The notes under the pieces were generated by a model. That model was not told where the DNA came from, did not search any database, and saw only the letters and a program-made list of their open reading frames with translations. From Atopobiaceae bacterium (GTDB lineage: Bacteria; Actinomycetota; Coriobacteriia; Coriobacteriales; Atopobiaceae): a DNA stretch of 52,495 nucleotides. Location: contig JAGAVX010000111.1 of assembly GCA_017941705.1 (NCBI GenBank), forward strand, positions 1 to 52,495, written 5' to 3'. This document shows positions 17,476 through 26,396 of this stretch, piece after piece (position 1 is the stretch's first letter; each line of letters opens with the position of its first letter). The position numbers were made by a program, and so were the translations under genes.

Positions 17476-19185
17476 ATGGCCGATAGAAGACAACAGAGTG
17501 CATGGGAAGACGATTACTTCCGTGAGGATTCGCGACACCGTCGCGATGCGCGCCAAGGGTCGTCATCACGGAGCCGCCGGTCGTCTGATGCACGCCAATC
17601 CAGCTCGCGGCGGCATGCGACTGACTCGCAGCGGTCGGGCTTGCGGTCACATAGTGTGAGGTCGCGTGGCACGCAATCACGCGATGTCGGCGACCACCGG
17701 AGTTCCCGAACGGCGTCGCGTCATGCGGCTGACCGTCGCGCCTCGTCTACCAACATGCGTCCGAGTCGCGGTTCGACCCAACGGCACGGCCAGCAGAGCA
17801 CAGTGCGCACGCGTGGTCGACGTCCTGCCCGCAGCCAGTCGAGGCAGATGCGTGCCCGCAAGGCCCGTGCCTATCGCGAGCGGCGCATGCGCGAGCGCAA
17901 TCGTCGCCTCGTCGTAAGCGGCATTGCGCTGATCCTTTGTGTCGTGCTGGTGGTTCTCGCCGTTCGCGGCGTCGTCGGGTGCGTCTCGAAGACCTTCGCC
18001 CCCAAGCGGCAGGAGCAGGTCGAGCAGACCACCAAGGCGAAGGAGCAGGAACCCGTCACCATCGAGCTGGCAATGATCGGCGACATCCTACAGCACGAGG
18101 GCGTGTACACGAGTGGCTTCAGTGACAGCGGCTCGCGCAATTACGACCACGTCTTTGCACATATCGGAGAGGAGCTCGAGGGCGCCGACCTCAAGGTGGT
18201 CAACCAAGAGACGGTGCTGGGCGGTGACCTGTTCGAGTTCTCGGGCTATCCGGAGTTCAACGGACCGCAGGAGATGGGGGATGCCGAGGCAAAGGCCGGG
18301 TTCAACGTCATCCTCAGGGCGACCGACCATGCGATGGACATGGGCTATGAGGGGCTTTCGAGCGAGCTTTCGTTCTGGCGCACGAAGCATCCTGAGGTGG
18401 AGGTCATCGGTGTGGCTGATCCCGACGACTCGTCGTCATCCGTCGATGACCTCTATGTCTACGAGAAGGATGGATTCAGGGTCGCTCTGCTCAACTACAC
18501 GTCTGTCCTCAACGGCTACGAGGATCCCAAGGGTGTCGTGTCGATGCTCGACGAGGATCGCGTCGAGCGGACCGTGCGGGCAGCCGACGCTGCAGCCGAC
18601 ATGGTTGTCGTGTTCCCGCACTGGGGCGAGGAGTACATGCTTGAGCCCGTCCAGGCGCAGCGAGAGATGGCGGAGGCCTTCCTCGATGCCGGGGCCGACG
18701 TGATTATCGGCGGGCATCCGCATGTCATCGAGCCAGTCGAGATCCTGACCGCATCCGACGGGCGCAAGGTGCCCTGCTTCTGGTCCGTGGGCAACTTCAT
18801 CAGCACGCAGGTCGACAACGAGAACCTGGTGGGAGGCATCGCCAAGGTCACGATGGCCAAGGATGTCGATGGGACCTGCTCGGTGACGGGCTGCTCGCTG
18901 GTGCCTACGGTCACGCACAAGGGCATCGGCAAGAACATGACCACCTATCTGCTGCGCGACTACACTGATGCGCTGGCCAAGACCAACTACCTCGAGTCGA
19001 ACGAAACCGATAACACCTCGCTCACCGTGTCGTGGGCCAATGACTTCTGCAAGCAGGTCCTCGGCAGTGGCTATTCTTCGTCAACCGGGGAGATCTCTTT
19101 TGGCGCTGAGGAGTTCGCCCCGGATACGGCGTTATCGGACGCGGAGGCAGAGACGGGCGAGGGCTCCTCGAAGAAGGCTGCCTAG
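17476..19185 (+). CDS. CapA-family protein with Arg/Ser-rich N-terminal tail (paralogue 2)
   Basis: 569 residues. The first 145 or so are low-complexity, rich in Arg, Ser, Gln and His and nearly free of hydrophobic residues, and would lie in the cytoplasm. A single membrane helix follows (VVSGIALILCVVLVVLAV, about 148-170), then a CapA domain (about 195-500) with GDILQHEG, VNQETVLGG, ATDHAMDMGYEG, FPHWGEEYM, GGHPHVIEPVEI and FWSVGNF. The C-terminal tail is acidic. The domain is clearly paralogous to the gene at 13707. ATG at 17476 follows AGGGGGA; an in-frame GTG at 17458 is the alternative. Function in wall or capsule polymer metabolism is inferred from the family only. Confidence 0.85.
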   Translation: MADRRQQSAWEDDYFREDSRHRRDARQGSSSRSRRSSDARQSSSRRHATDSQRSGLRSHSVRSRGTQSRDVGDHRSSRTASRHAADRRASSTNMRPSRGSTQRHGQQSTVRTRGRRPARSQSRQMRARKARAYRERRMRERNRRLVVSGIALILCVVLVVLAVRGVVGCVSKTFAPKRQEQVEQTTKAKEQEPVTIELAMIGDILQHEGVYTSGFSDSGSRNYDHVFAHIGEELEGADLKVVNQETVLGGDLFEFSGYPEFNGPQEMGDAEAKAGFNVILRATDHAMDMGYEGLSSELSFWRTKHPEVEVIGVADPDDSSSSVDDLYVYEKDGFRVALLNYTSVLNGYEDPKGVVSMLDEDRVERTVRAADAAADMVVVFPHWGEEYMLEPVQAQREMAEAFLDAGADVIIGGHPHVIEPVEILTASDGRKVPCFWSVGNFISTQVDNENLVGGIAKVTMAKDVDGTCSVTGCSLVPTVTHKGIGKNMTTYLLRDYTDALAKTNYLESNETDNTSLTVSWANDFCKQVLGSGYSSSTGEISFGAEEFAPDTALSDAEAETGEGSSKKAA

Positions 19186-19226
19186 CCGGTGCGCTGTGGT
19201 CCAGGGACGCGCTTGGCGTGCCCACG

Positions 19227-19235
19227 TGATACAAT
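19227..19235 (+). promoter_or_regulatory. Extended -10 promoter close to a start codon
   Basis: TGA followed by TACAAT (19230-19235) ends nine bases before the ATG of the ArfB-like gene, so a transcript would start at or next to the start codon. No Shine-Dalgarno sequence lies between. Confidence 0.45.
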
Positions 19236-19244
19236 CGCAGTCCC

Positions 19245-19625
19245 ATGAGCGATGCGTACCTGACATATGCGGACTATGCGCGCCTCGCACGCCTGTCGGA
19301 CGACGACCTGGCCAGGCAGTGCGAGGTGGAGGTCTTCCATGCCTCGGGACCGGGTGGACAGGGCGTCAACACGACCGACTCCGCCGTGCGCATGCGTCAT
19401 CTTCCCACGGGCATCGTGGTCACGAGCCGCGAGCAGCGAAGCCAGCTGCAAAACCGCATGACCTGCCTGCGCAAGATCCGCCAGCAACTCGAGTTGCGCT
19501 CGCGCAGGCCAAAGGTCCGCAAGGCGACCAAACCCAGCAAGGCCGCCAAGCAGCGTCGGCTCGATGCTAAGCGCCGCAGGTCACAGGTGAAGAGCTCCCG
19601 CAGGCGCCTCGGCATGGATGACTAG
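19245..19625 (+). CDS. ArfB/YaeJ-like peptidyl-tRNA hydrolase (RF-1 GGQ domain)
   Basis: 126-residue protein with a single release-factor catalytic domain. The GGQ loop is [16 protein letters not shown] at about residues 34-49, followed by THLPTG-like and SQ-rich sequence ([13 protein letters not shown]) typical of domain 3. There is no codon-recognition domain. The last 40 residues are very basic ([20 protein letters not shown]), as in ArfB, whose tail enters the empty mRNA channel of stalled ribosomes. It therefore probably rescues non-stop ribosomes, although a general release-factor-like hydrolase is not excluded. The transcript may be leaderless. Confidence 0.82.
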   Translation: MSDAYLTYADYARLARLSDDDLARQCEVEVFHASGPGGQGVNTTDSAVRMRHLPTGIVVTSREQRSQLQNRMTCLRKIRQQLELRSRRPKVRKATKPSKAAKQRRLDAKRRRSQVKSSRRRLGMDD

Positions 19626-19654
19626 CCTGGTCACGACCTGTCGGCCGGCCTGCC

Positions 19655-21046
19655 TTACGAGCGGTTCCTAACGCGCACGACCGCGTACTGCAGCATGAGC
19701 AGCACAAAGAGCAGCACCATGACGGCAAGGTAGGCATGCACGGCGCCCATGAACCCCGTCGCCCGAATCATGATCGTGGACGCGACGGTCACGAAGACGA
19801 ATGCCAGCAGATACAGGCGCTGGGCGGTCGCCTGCTCGCGCAGGACCGTGAGAATCTGAAACAGAAAGTCGATGGCGGCGGCGAGCCCGCCTGCGGCCAG
19901 CATAAGGTACTGTGCGGTGCGGAAACGCTCGAAGTCGGTGCCATACAGGATGCTCGACAGCGGGATGCCGACTACCGACATGAACGCGAGCAGACCGAGG
20001 GTCACGATGACGCACGCTCCCAGCATGCCCGCCACGATAAGGTCAAAACGTCCCCGCCTGGTCGTGTCCTGCCAGAGGCCTGCCAGCCGCACGAGCTGGG
20101 GCTTGTAGATGAAGCCCACGATCATGAGCGCGGTTTGGGCGGGAAAGTAGATGGCGCTGAAGTAGACCTGGTCCTCGTAGGGGAGGACCCCCTCCATCGC
20201 GAACTTGGGCATGGTCTCGATGAGGTTGAACAGGAACATCGCCGCGAAGGCGGGGAAGCATTCGACGAAGATCTCGCGCACCTCAAGCATCTCCCACTTG
20301 CGTGAGACAGGCGTCTCGAGCAGGGCAAGCGGGAGCGATACCAAAAGAAACACCGCCAGCTCTGCCACGGCGAGCCCGATGCTGGCCGTGGGGAGGCTCG
20401 ATGTGGTCAGCAGCAGCCCCGTGAAGGTGGCAAGCGGGATGGCCACGCGCAGCGAGACCGAGATGCCGGAGAGATAGAGCTTGTCCATCTGCTGCAGCCG
20501 GCCCTCGTACACGTCGGCCAGCGCGTCGATGGCGCGATATCCAAAAGCCCCGGCGGCGATGAGGCTCATGTCCGCGTCATAGCCGCGTGCCGTGCAGTAT
20601 GCCGCGCCGGCGGCCAGCATGATCATGCAGGTCATGATTCGCTGCACCTGATAGGCTCCGAACGACTCCATCTCGTCGATGTCGGATACCTGGTAGGTTC
20701 GCACGCCGTAGTTGGCCACAAAGAGCAGTAGCGTCGCTATGGTAAAGGCGAGGTTGAACCGCCCCGCTTCCGTTGCGCCGGCCAGTTGCGTGGCGATGAT
20801 GGTGAGGACGGGCAGCGTCGCGCCCCACATGGTCTGGCCGATGGTGTTCCACACGTAGTCGTGTCCGGTCTTGCCCGGAGAGTACATGCTGGCGAGGCTG
20901 TCGAGGGGTGCCCTGCCAAAGAGCAGCACAAACAGCCGCTCCCACCACGCATTGACGATGCGCCGCAGGAAGGGCTCGCGGCGGGCACCTTCGTCCTGCC
21001 GTGGCGTATCGGCGTTGCCTCTCTTTGAAAATGGCCTTGGCGCCAT
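19655..21046 (-). CDS. Polysaccharide flippase-like membrane protein (MVF/MOP superfamily)
   Basis: 463 residues with about twelve to fourteen hydrophobic segments. It begins with a charged cytoplasmic stretch and WNTIGQTMWGATLPVLTII, the usual first helix pattern of Wzx-type lipid-linked oligosaccharide flippases. A mid-protein FPAFAAMFLFNLIETMPKF and the closing helices fit the same family. MAPRPFSKRG at 21046 is chosen as start because GAGAGAGGT lies six bases upstream on the minus strand; the frame continues upstream without another ribosome site. It is convergent with the ArfB-like gene and divergent from ppc. No glycosyltransferase is adjacent, so the glycan moved cannot be named. Confidence 0.8.
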   Translation of the reverse strand: MAPRPFSKRGNADTPRQDEGARREPFLRRIVNAWWERLFVLLFGRAPLDSLASMYSPGKTGHDYVWNTIGQTMWGATLPVLTIIATQLAGATEAGRFNLAFTIATLLLFVANYGVRTYQVSDIDEMESFGAYQVQRIMTCMIMLAAGAAYCTARGYDADMSLIAAGAFGYRAIDALADVYEGRLQQMDKLYLSGISVSLRVAIPLATFTGLLLTTSSLPTASIGLAVAELAVFLLVSLPLALLETPVSRKWEMLEVREIFVECFPAFAAMFLFNLIETMPKFAMEGVLPYEDQVYFSAIYFPAQTALMIVGFIYKPQLVRLAGLWQDTTRRGRFDLIVAGMLGACVIVTLGLLAFMSVVGIPLSSILYGTDFERFRTAQYLMLAAGGLAAAIDFLFQILTVLREQATAQRLYLLAFVFVTVASTIMIRATGFMGAVHAYLAVMVLLFVLLMLQYAVVRVRNRS

Positions 21047-21297
21047 TCCGTACCTCTCTCTGCCCGATGCGGCGTCACAAGCCTTCATTGTATGTTCGCG
21101 GCCGACCATGTGGGCCCATCGTCGGTCTCTCGCGGAGTGCCTCCACATTGCCAAACCATTATCTCCGGGCCTTGGCCGCCCGGTGGATTCTGCATGTCAT
21201 GGGTTTGTAAAGCTGCCGTGCCCCATCGCTTCGGGTATGGTGTGTGTCTGAAGGAAATGGCCGACTGACGGGCCATACGATGTCTTGAGGAGGAGAC

Positions 21298-24012
21298 TTG
21301 CTCACGACTCATAGGACAAACGACGAGATTGCCCTCGCACAAGAGGCGCTGCGAGGAGTGGACGTGCCGGAGTCCATCCGCGACAACCTGGTCCTGTTCC
21401 TCCGTCTGGTGCGACGCGTGCTCGACGAGTACGATCACGACCTGCGCGTGACCTTCGACGAGCTTTTGACCTACTCGGTCGCCGCAAAGGCGGACAACCT
21501 GTCGCCCAAGGATAGGGAGCAGGCCTTCCTCGATGCGGCGGCGCTCGTCGACGACCTGCCGGTCGAGCGGATGACGATGGTGACGAGGGCCTTTGCGGCA
21601 TACTTCCACCTTGCCAACATCTGCGAGGAGAGCTATCGCGTGAGCAAGCTGCGCGAACGCGAGAGCACCGTTCCGACGAATGAGGACGCCGACCCGGTCA
21701 ACGACATCGTGCGCGCGTACCGCCGGCTGGTCGAGGAGTGCGGTCCTAACAAGGCTCGCGTCCTGCTCTCGCGCCTCGAGTTCCATCCCGTGTTTACTGC
21801 GCATCCCACCGAGGCGCGTCGCAAGGCGGTCGAAGGCAAGATCCGCCGCATCGCGGGGCTGCTCGAGGTGCGGCCGCGTCTCGCCGGCGCCGACCTGGTC
21901 GAGAACGAGCGGCGCATGTTGCAGGAGATCGACGCCCTGCTGCGCACCTCACCGATTGCCATAACCAAGCCGACGCCCGTGGTCGAGGCCGGGACCATCA
22001 TCGACATCTTTGATAACACGCTCTTTGACATGGTGCCCGACGTCTATCGCCGCTTTGACGATTGGGAGCTGGGCGAGCGTGCCGGAACGGTGCCGGCCGT
22101 GTGTCCGGCGTTCTTCCATCCGGGGAGCTGGATCGGGTCGGACCGCGACGGCAATCCCAACGTCACGGCAAAGGTCAGCCGCCAGGTCTCTGAGCGCTTC
22201 CGCACGCACATGGTCGAGCGGCTTGCGCGCGAGACCGAGCGCGTTGGCACCAACCTCACGCTCGACGCAAGCTTCACGCCCCCCTCGTATGCCCTGCTCA
22301 ACCTGTGGCAACACCAGGTCGAGATGAGCGAGGCACTCTCCGCGCGCGCCGAGGAGATGAGCGCCAGCGAGCTGCATCGTGCCGTCATGCTGGTAATCGC
22401 CAACCGTCTAGATGCGACCATCGCGCGCACGGCCGACATCATGTATGCCGATGCCGACGAACTGCTCGAGGACCTGCGGGTTGTGCAGGAGTCGCTGGCT
22501 CATGCAGGTGCCGTCCGAGAGGCCTATGGGCCGCTCCAGCGTCTCATCTGGCAGGTCGAGACCTTCGGCTTCCACATGGTCGAGATGGAATTCCGGCAGC
22601 ACTCGATCGTGCATGCGCGGGCGTTGGCCGACATCGAGGAGCACGGGCGCACGGGTGAGCGCGGCGAGCTGGCACCCATGACTCGCGAGGTGCTCGACAC
22701 CTTCCGCGCCATCGGAACCATCCAGCGTCGCAACGGTGTGCGTGCGGCGAGGCGCTACATCATCTCGTTCACCAAGTCCGCGCAGGACGTTGCCAACGTG
22801 TACAAGCTCGCACGCCTGGCCTTCGCGCATGACTCCGACGTGCCCACACTTGACGTGATACCGCTGTTCGAGCAGGTAGAGGACCTGAAGAACGCGGTGC
22901 CGGTCTTGTCGGAGATGATTCGCCTGCCCGAGGTCCAGAAGCGGCTCGACGAGAACGGGCGCAACCTCGAGGTCATGCTGGGCTACTCGGACTCGTCCAA
23001 GGATGCCGGTCCGACTTCCGCGACGATCATGCTTCATCTGGCGCAGGAACGCATCGCCGCGTGGGCGCGCGACAACTACATCGACCTGACGCTCATGCAT
23101 GGTAGGGGAGGTGCCGTCGGTCGTGGCGGCGGACCGGCAAACCGCGCCGTGCTCGCGCAGCCCAAAGGCTCGGTCAACTGCAGATTCAAGCTTACGGAGC
23201 AGGGCGAGGTCATCTTCGCGCGCTATGGCGACCCGACGCTTGCGCGCCGCCACGTGGAGTCAGTCGCGGGTGCGACGCTGCTGCAGAGCGCGCCGTCGAT
23301 CGAATGGACGAACACCGAGATGGGTACGGAGTTCGCCGACCTCGCCGAGCTGCTCGACCGCACTTCGCGTGAGCGCTACCTCGCGCTGCTCGGCACCGAA
23401 GGCTTCCCCGAGTGGTTCTCGACCGTGACGCCCCTAGCGGAGATCGGCCTGATGCCCATTGGCTCGCGTCCGGCCAGGCGAGGGCTTGGCGCCACCTCGC
23501 TCGATGACCTGCGTGCCATACCTTGGATCTTCTCGTGGTCCCAGGCACGCATCAACCTCGCGGCGTGGTACGGGCTTGGCACGGCCTGCGAGGCGTGCGG
23601 CGACCTCGACCTGCTGCGTCGTGCGTACGAGGAGTGGCCGCTGTTTACCACTTTCATCGACAATGTCGAGATGTCGCTCGCCAAGACCGACGACATGCTG
23701 GCACGCACCTACCTTGAGCTGGGAAGTCGCGAGGACCTGAGTGCCCTGGTGCTCGAAGAGATGGCACTCACGCGCAAGTGGGTGCTCGCGATCGTCGGCA
23801 ACGACTGGCCGCTGCAGAACCGTCACGTGCTTGGGCCGGTGGTGCGCATGCGCCTGCCCTTCGTCAATGTGCTTTCGCTGACGCAGGTGCGCGCCCTGGC
23901 GGAGCTCCGCATGGATGACGGAAACCTGTCGCCGGAGGAGCGCGAGCGACTCACGTACCTCATCCTTTGCAGCGTGAGCGGCGTGGCGGCGGGTCTGCAG
24001 AACACGGGTTGA
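21298..24012 (+). CDS. ppc: Phosphoenolpyruvate carboxylase
   Basis: 904-residue enzyme that carboxylates phosphoenolpyruvate with bicarbonate to oxaloacetate, supplying the reductive (fumarate) branch and biosynthesis. Diagnostic blocks are FTAHPTEARRKAVEGKIRR (from about 166, with the catalytic histidine), LGYSDSSKDAG (about 562), HGRGGAVGRGGGP (about 601) and the C-terminal QNTG, which is part of the active site and allosteric region. The start is TTG at 21298 preceded by GAGGAGG; no ATG in frame lies near it. The oxaloacetate it makes is a precursor of fumarate, which connects it in metabolism to the reductase-like genes at 42637-45011. Confidence 0.96.
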   Translation: MLTTHRTNDEIALAQEALRGVDVPESIRDNLVLFLRLVRRVLDEYDHDLRVTFDELLTYSVAAKADNLSPKDREQAFLDAAALVDDLPVERMTMVTRAFAAYFHLANICEESYRVSKLRERESTVPTNEDADPVNDIVRAYRRLVEECGPNKARVLLSRLEFHPVFTAHPTEARRKAVEGKIRRIAGLLEVRPRLAGADLVENERRMLQEIDALLRTSPIAITKPTPVVEAGTIIDIFDNTLFDMVPDVYRRFDDWELGERAGTVPAVCPAFFHPGSWIGSDRDGNPNVTAKVSRQVSERFRTHMVERLARETERVGTNLTLDASFTPPSYALLNLWQHQVEMSEALSARAEEMSASELHRAVMLVIANRLDATIARTADIMYADADELLEDLRVVQESLAHAGAVREAYGPLQRLIWQVETFGFHMVEMEFRQHSIVHARALADIEEHGRTGERGELAPMTREVLDTFRAIGTIQRRNGVRAARRYIISFTKSAQDVANVYKLARLAFAHDSDVPTLDVIPLFEQVEDLKNAVPVLSEMIRLPEVQKRLDENGRNLEVMLGYSDSSKDAGPTSATIMLHLAQERIAAWARDNYIDLTLMHGRGGAVGRGGGPANRAVLAQPKGSVNCRFKLTEQGEVIFARYGDPTLARRHVESVAGATLLQSAPSIEWTNTEMGTEFADLAELLDRTSRERYLALLGTEGFPEWFSTVTPLAEIGLMPIGSRPARRGLGATSLDDLRAIPWIFSWSQARINLAAWYGLGTACEACGDLDLLRRAYEEWPLFTTFIDNVEMSLAKTDDMLARTYLELGSREDLSALVLEEMALTRKWVLAIVGNDWPLQNRHVLGPVVRMRLPFVNVLSLTQVRALAELRMDDGNLSPEERERLTYLILCSVSGVAAGLQNTG

Positions 24013-24038
24013 TGAACGATGCCAGAAGGGATTGTGGC

Positions 24039-24599
24039 ATGAGGAAGACGCATCGTGGGATAGTGGCTCTGTTTGCGTTTGCTTTGGCAGTTGCTGGCTT
24101 GTGTGCTGGCTGCGGGTCGCCCGGGGCGCAGCCGGATGCGGGCGGTGATGCGGCTTCCACTGAGCGGCCCGGCATTGCCGACTTGGCCGACTACGAGGCG
24201 ATTGTCTATAACGATGCCGGCGAGGGGGTCAGGCTTTCGGCCATCGCCGATGGCAAGCCCCTCGTGGTGAACTTTTGGGCAACGTGGTGCCCGTACTGCG
24301 TGGAGGAGATACCCGATTTCCAGGAGGTCTCTAGCGGCTATGGCGACAAGATTGCCTTTGCATTCGTGGACGTGGTCGACGGGGCCGAGGAAACCCAAGA
24401 GGGAACGGCCGAATGGCTGGCGGAGTACGGCTTTGAGGGGTTGCCTGTCTACTATGATAACGACCTGGTAGCCAGGGACTTTGGGGTGTATGCCTTCCCC
24501 ACGACGATCATCTTCTCCGCTGATGGGGAAGTGTCCGCCCTCTGCGTTGGCATCATGGACAGCGTCACCCTGCAGAAGGAGATCGACAAGCTGCTTTAG
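24039..24599 (+). CDS. TlpA-like thioredoxin-fold lipoprotein
   Basis: 186-residue exported lipoprotein. The signal peptide ends in the lipobox LCAGC (Cys25). A linker is followed by a TlpA/ResA fold with the redox motif WCPYC (Cys84, Cys87) in VVNFWATWCPYCVEEIPDF, and a cis-proline loop in VYAFPTTIIF. It should act outside the membrane as a disulfide reductase, for example on cytochromes or envelope proteins. ATG at 24039 follows AGAAGGG; an in-frame ATG at 24012 would give a longer N terminus that weakens the signal peptide. It starts 26 bases after ppc, so it may be cotranscribed. Confidence 0.85.
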   Translation: MRKTHRGIVALFAFALAVAGLCAGCGSPGAQPDAGGDAASTERPGIADLADYEAIVYNDAGEGVRLSAIADGKPLVVNFWATWCPYCVEEIPDFQEVSSGYGDKIAFAFVDVVDGAEETQEGTAEWLAEYGFEGLPVYYDNDLVARDFGVYAFPTTIIFSADGEVSALCVGIMDSVTLQKEIDKLL

Positions 24600-24635
24600 C
24601 TGAGTCACATGTGGGCCTTCAGAGGCGATGACACT

Positions 24636-25123
24636 TTGTATGCGTCTTTTTTCGAAGCTACGAAAAAACGCACCTACAACCTGGGTTGTAGGTGCGTTTT
24701 GCGTTCGAAAATCGATGGCAACTTGTGAGGAGCCTCGAAAACTACCTACAAACTGATAATCGGGGTGCTTTTTACGCGAATAGGCACCTACAACCCGGTT
24801 TGTATGTATTTGCGAAATTGATGCCGCTGAACGGGAAGCTGAGATCGTTATCTGTGGCTGCGCGACATTGACGAATCAGATCAAGTCGAAGTCCCACGAT
24901 GGGTGTGACGGTGTCACGACAGGCGCTTGGCGTCTTCCTTCCAAAGCGAATACATACGATCTGGTTTGTAGGTGCTGATTTGGTGCTCTGCAGGGCGTTT
25001 TGGCGCTTTGTTTGCAGTTTTTCGTGGCTCGGTAATCTTACTGCTCGTAATCCGGCCTAAAGCGCACATACGAAGTGACTTGTAGGTGCCTTTTTCCAAA
25101 GCCTCGAAAAAAGGCGCATACAA
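24636..25123. repeat. Intergenic palindrome-array element, copy 2
   Basis: This element fills most of the gene-free stretch 24600-25199. Perfect or near-perfect palindromes with 10-bp half-sites and a 6-bp spacer lie at 24670-24695 (GCACCTACAA / TTGTAGGTGC, exact), 24784-24809, 24950-24975 and 25064-25089, with a degraded one at 24742-24768. Single half-sites are at 24636-24645 and 25114-25123. Between 25089 and 25114, and between 24645 and 24670, the interior carries TTTTTC...GAAAAA stems of 24 bases. The part from 24784 to 25123 aligns with 225-467. No reading frame with a ribosome binding site is present. Confidence 0.85.
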
Positions 25124-25199
25124 AACCTTGAGCGGGTCGCTCGACGTCGCCTCGGGCCTCGAGGATCAAGGCCGCGGGGCTTCCAGAGGCCATTCCACC

Positions 25200-26396
25200 T
25201 CAGTTTGCCGTGAGCTCGCGTGCGGCCTGGTAGAGCTCAGCAGCCAGCTCTGGCAGCGATGTGGTCCAGAACTTGCGTTCAAAGATCGAGTATCCACGTT
25301 CCCGTGCCTGCTCGACCGTCGTCGTGAGCAGGGGGATAAGTTGCAGCGTCGTGGATAGGGCAAGCTCAGGTCCCCGCGTAGGCACGCCCAACACTCGCAG
25401 TGGAGTGGTTGCGGCATGGGCAAGGGAGGTCAGCTGTCCAAAATCCAGCAGCCTTATGAGTGCGACACTGGCGATGGTGATGCTGGCAAGGCGTGTGAGC
25501 ATGGCCGCCGACATTGCGAGTGCCGGCTGTGTGATCGCGATGGGACCAACGATTGCGACCAAGGGCCCGTGCTGGTTGTTGGCAATCTGCGCAATCACCG
25601 TCAGAAGCGCAATGGGGGCCATGGGGGCAAGGGCAGCCAGCAGTTTCCGGACGCCGTCGCCTCCAGCAAGGTACGCCAGAAGCGCGGCCGAAACACTCCA
25701 GGCTAGAAACAGCAGCGAACTCGAGTGCATGGCGCAGGCGACCAGCGCAAGGTAGGCAAGCACGAGCGAGATCGTCCTCCACGACAGGGGCTCGGGCTCG
25801 AGGGGGGCAGCCTGCACGATTCGCGAGTCGGTGGCGTCGGTGCTTGCCACCTGCATGTCGTCAGCCGAGAGAAGTCGTGCAAGGTGTTCTGCGCCGATAC
25901 CACAGAGCAGGCCCGTGACGCAGCCCGCGATGGCCATGATGGGAGCGCTGTACCAGACCAGGGGCGTCCCCAACAGGGCCTGCGCCACCAGAAGCTGCCC
26001 GGTCTCGTGGGCGAGTGCGCCGACCACCGATACCATCTCGATGCGCATGGTCTTCAGCTGCGAGAGGGGAGCCATCAGGCAGAAGGCGAGGAGCGTCCCT
26101 ACAGCCGAGTAGACAAAGGTGACGGGGTTGCCAAAGAGCAGGCTCGTGGCAACGACCTTCACGACGCCAACAAAGAAGGCCCCGCTCACGTCGCCGGCAG
26201 CCAGTGCGGCAAGGACCGCGATGTTGGCTAGTCCGAGTTTGACCCCGGGGATGGGTATGGGCATGAAGCTCTCCAGGTAGCCAAGGAGCATGGCCAGCGC
26301 CGCCAGAGCGCCGATGCGCGTCCAACGCAAGGCCTCGCTGGGGGAGAGCGTCTCGGCCGCGCGCATGCTATCGTGCCACCAGATCGACGTTGTCAT
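25200..26396 (-). CDS. Gx_transp (EetB-like) domain fused to an EcfT/CbiQ-like domain
   Basis: 398-residue membrane protein with two recognisable halves. Residues about 25-185 (LGYLESFMPIPIPGVKLGLANI, NPVTFVYSAVGTLLA, ALAHETGQLLVAQALLGTP) match the Gx_transp family, also annotated heptaprenyl diphosphate synthase component I, to which EetB of the Listeria electron-transfer locus belongs. Residues about 210-398 match the EcfT transmembrane coupling protein of ECF transporters, including LARLASI-type helices and the ARERGYS motif that contacts the ATPases. No EcfA ATPase is in the window. ATG at 26396 follows AGGAG and overlaps the upstream gene by 29 bases. It probably moves a flavin or precursor for extracellular flavinylation, by analogy with FmnA/EetB. 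Confidence 0.78.
   Translation of the reverse strand: MTTSIWWHDSMRAAETLSPSEALRWTRIGALAALAMLLGYLESFMPIPIPGVKLGLANIAVLAALAAGDVSGAFFVGVVKVVATSLLFGNPVTFVYSAVGTLLAFCLMAPLSQLKTMRIEMVSVVGALAHETGQLLVAQALLGTPLVWYSAPIMAIAGCVTGLLCGIGAEHLARLLSADDMQVASTDATDSRIVQAAPLEPEPLSWRTISLVLAYLALVACAMHSSSLLFLAWSVSAALLAYLAGGDGVRKLLAALAPMAPIALLTVIAQIANNQHGPLVAIVGPIAITQPALAMSAAMLTRLASITIASVALIRLLDFGQLTSLAHAATTPLRVLGVPTRGPELALSTTLQLIPLLTTTVEQARERGYSIFERKFWTTSLPELAAELYQAARELTAN

Noticed and set aside
24636..25123. CRISPR array
   Set aside because: Repeats are palindromic, diverge between copies and have non-uniform spacing with no unique equal-length spacers; no cas gene is near.
25200..26396. Heptaprenyl diphosphate synthase component I
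   Set aside because: That name is inherited from the Gx_transp family; the protein is a polytopic transporter-like fusion with no prenyl synthase motif.
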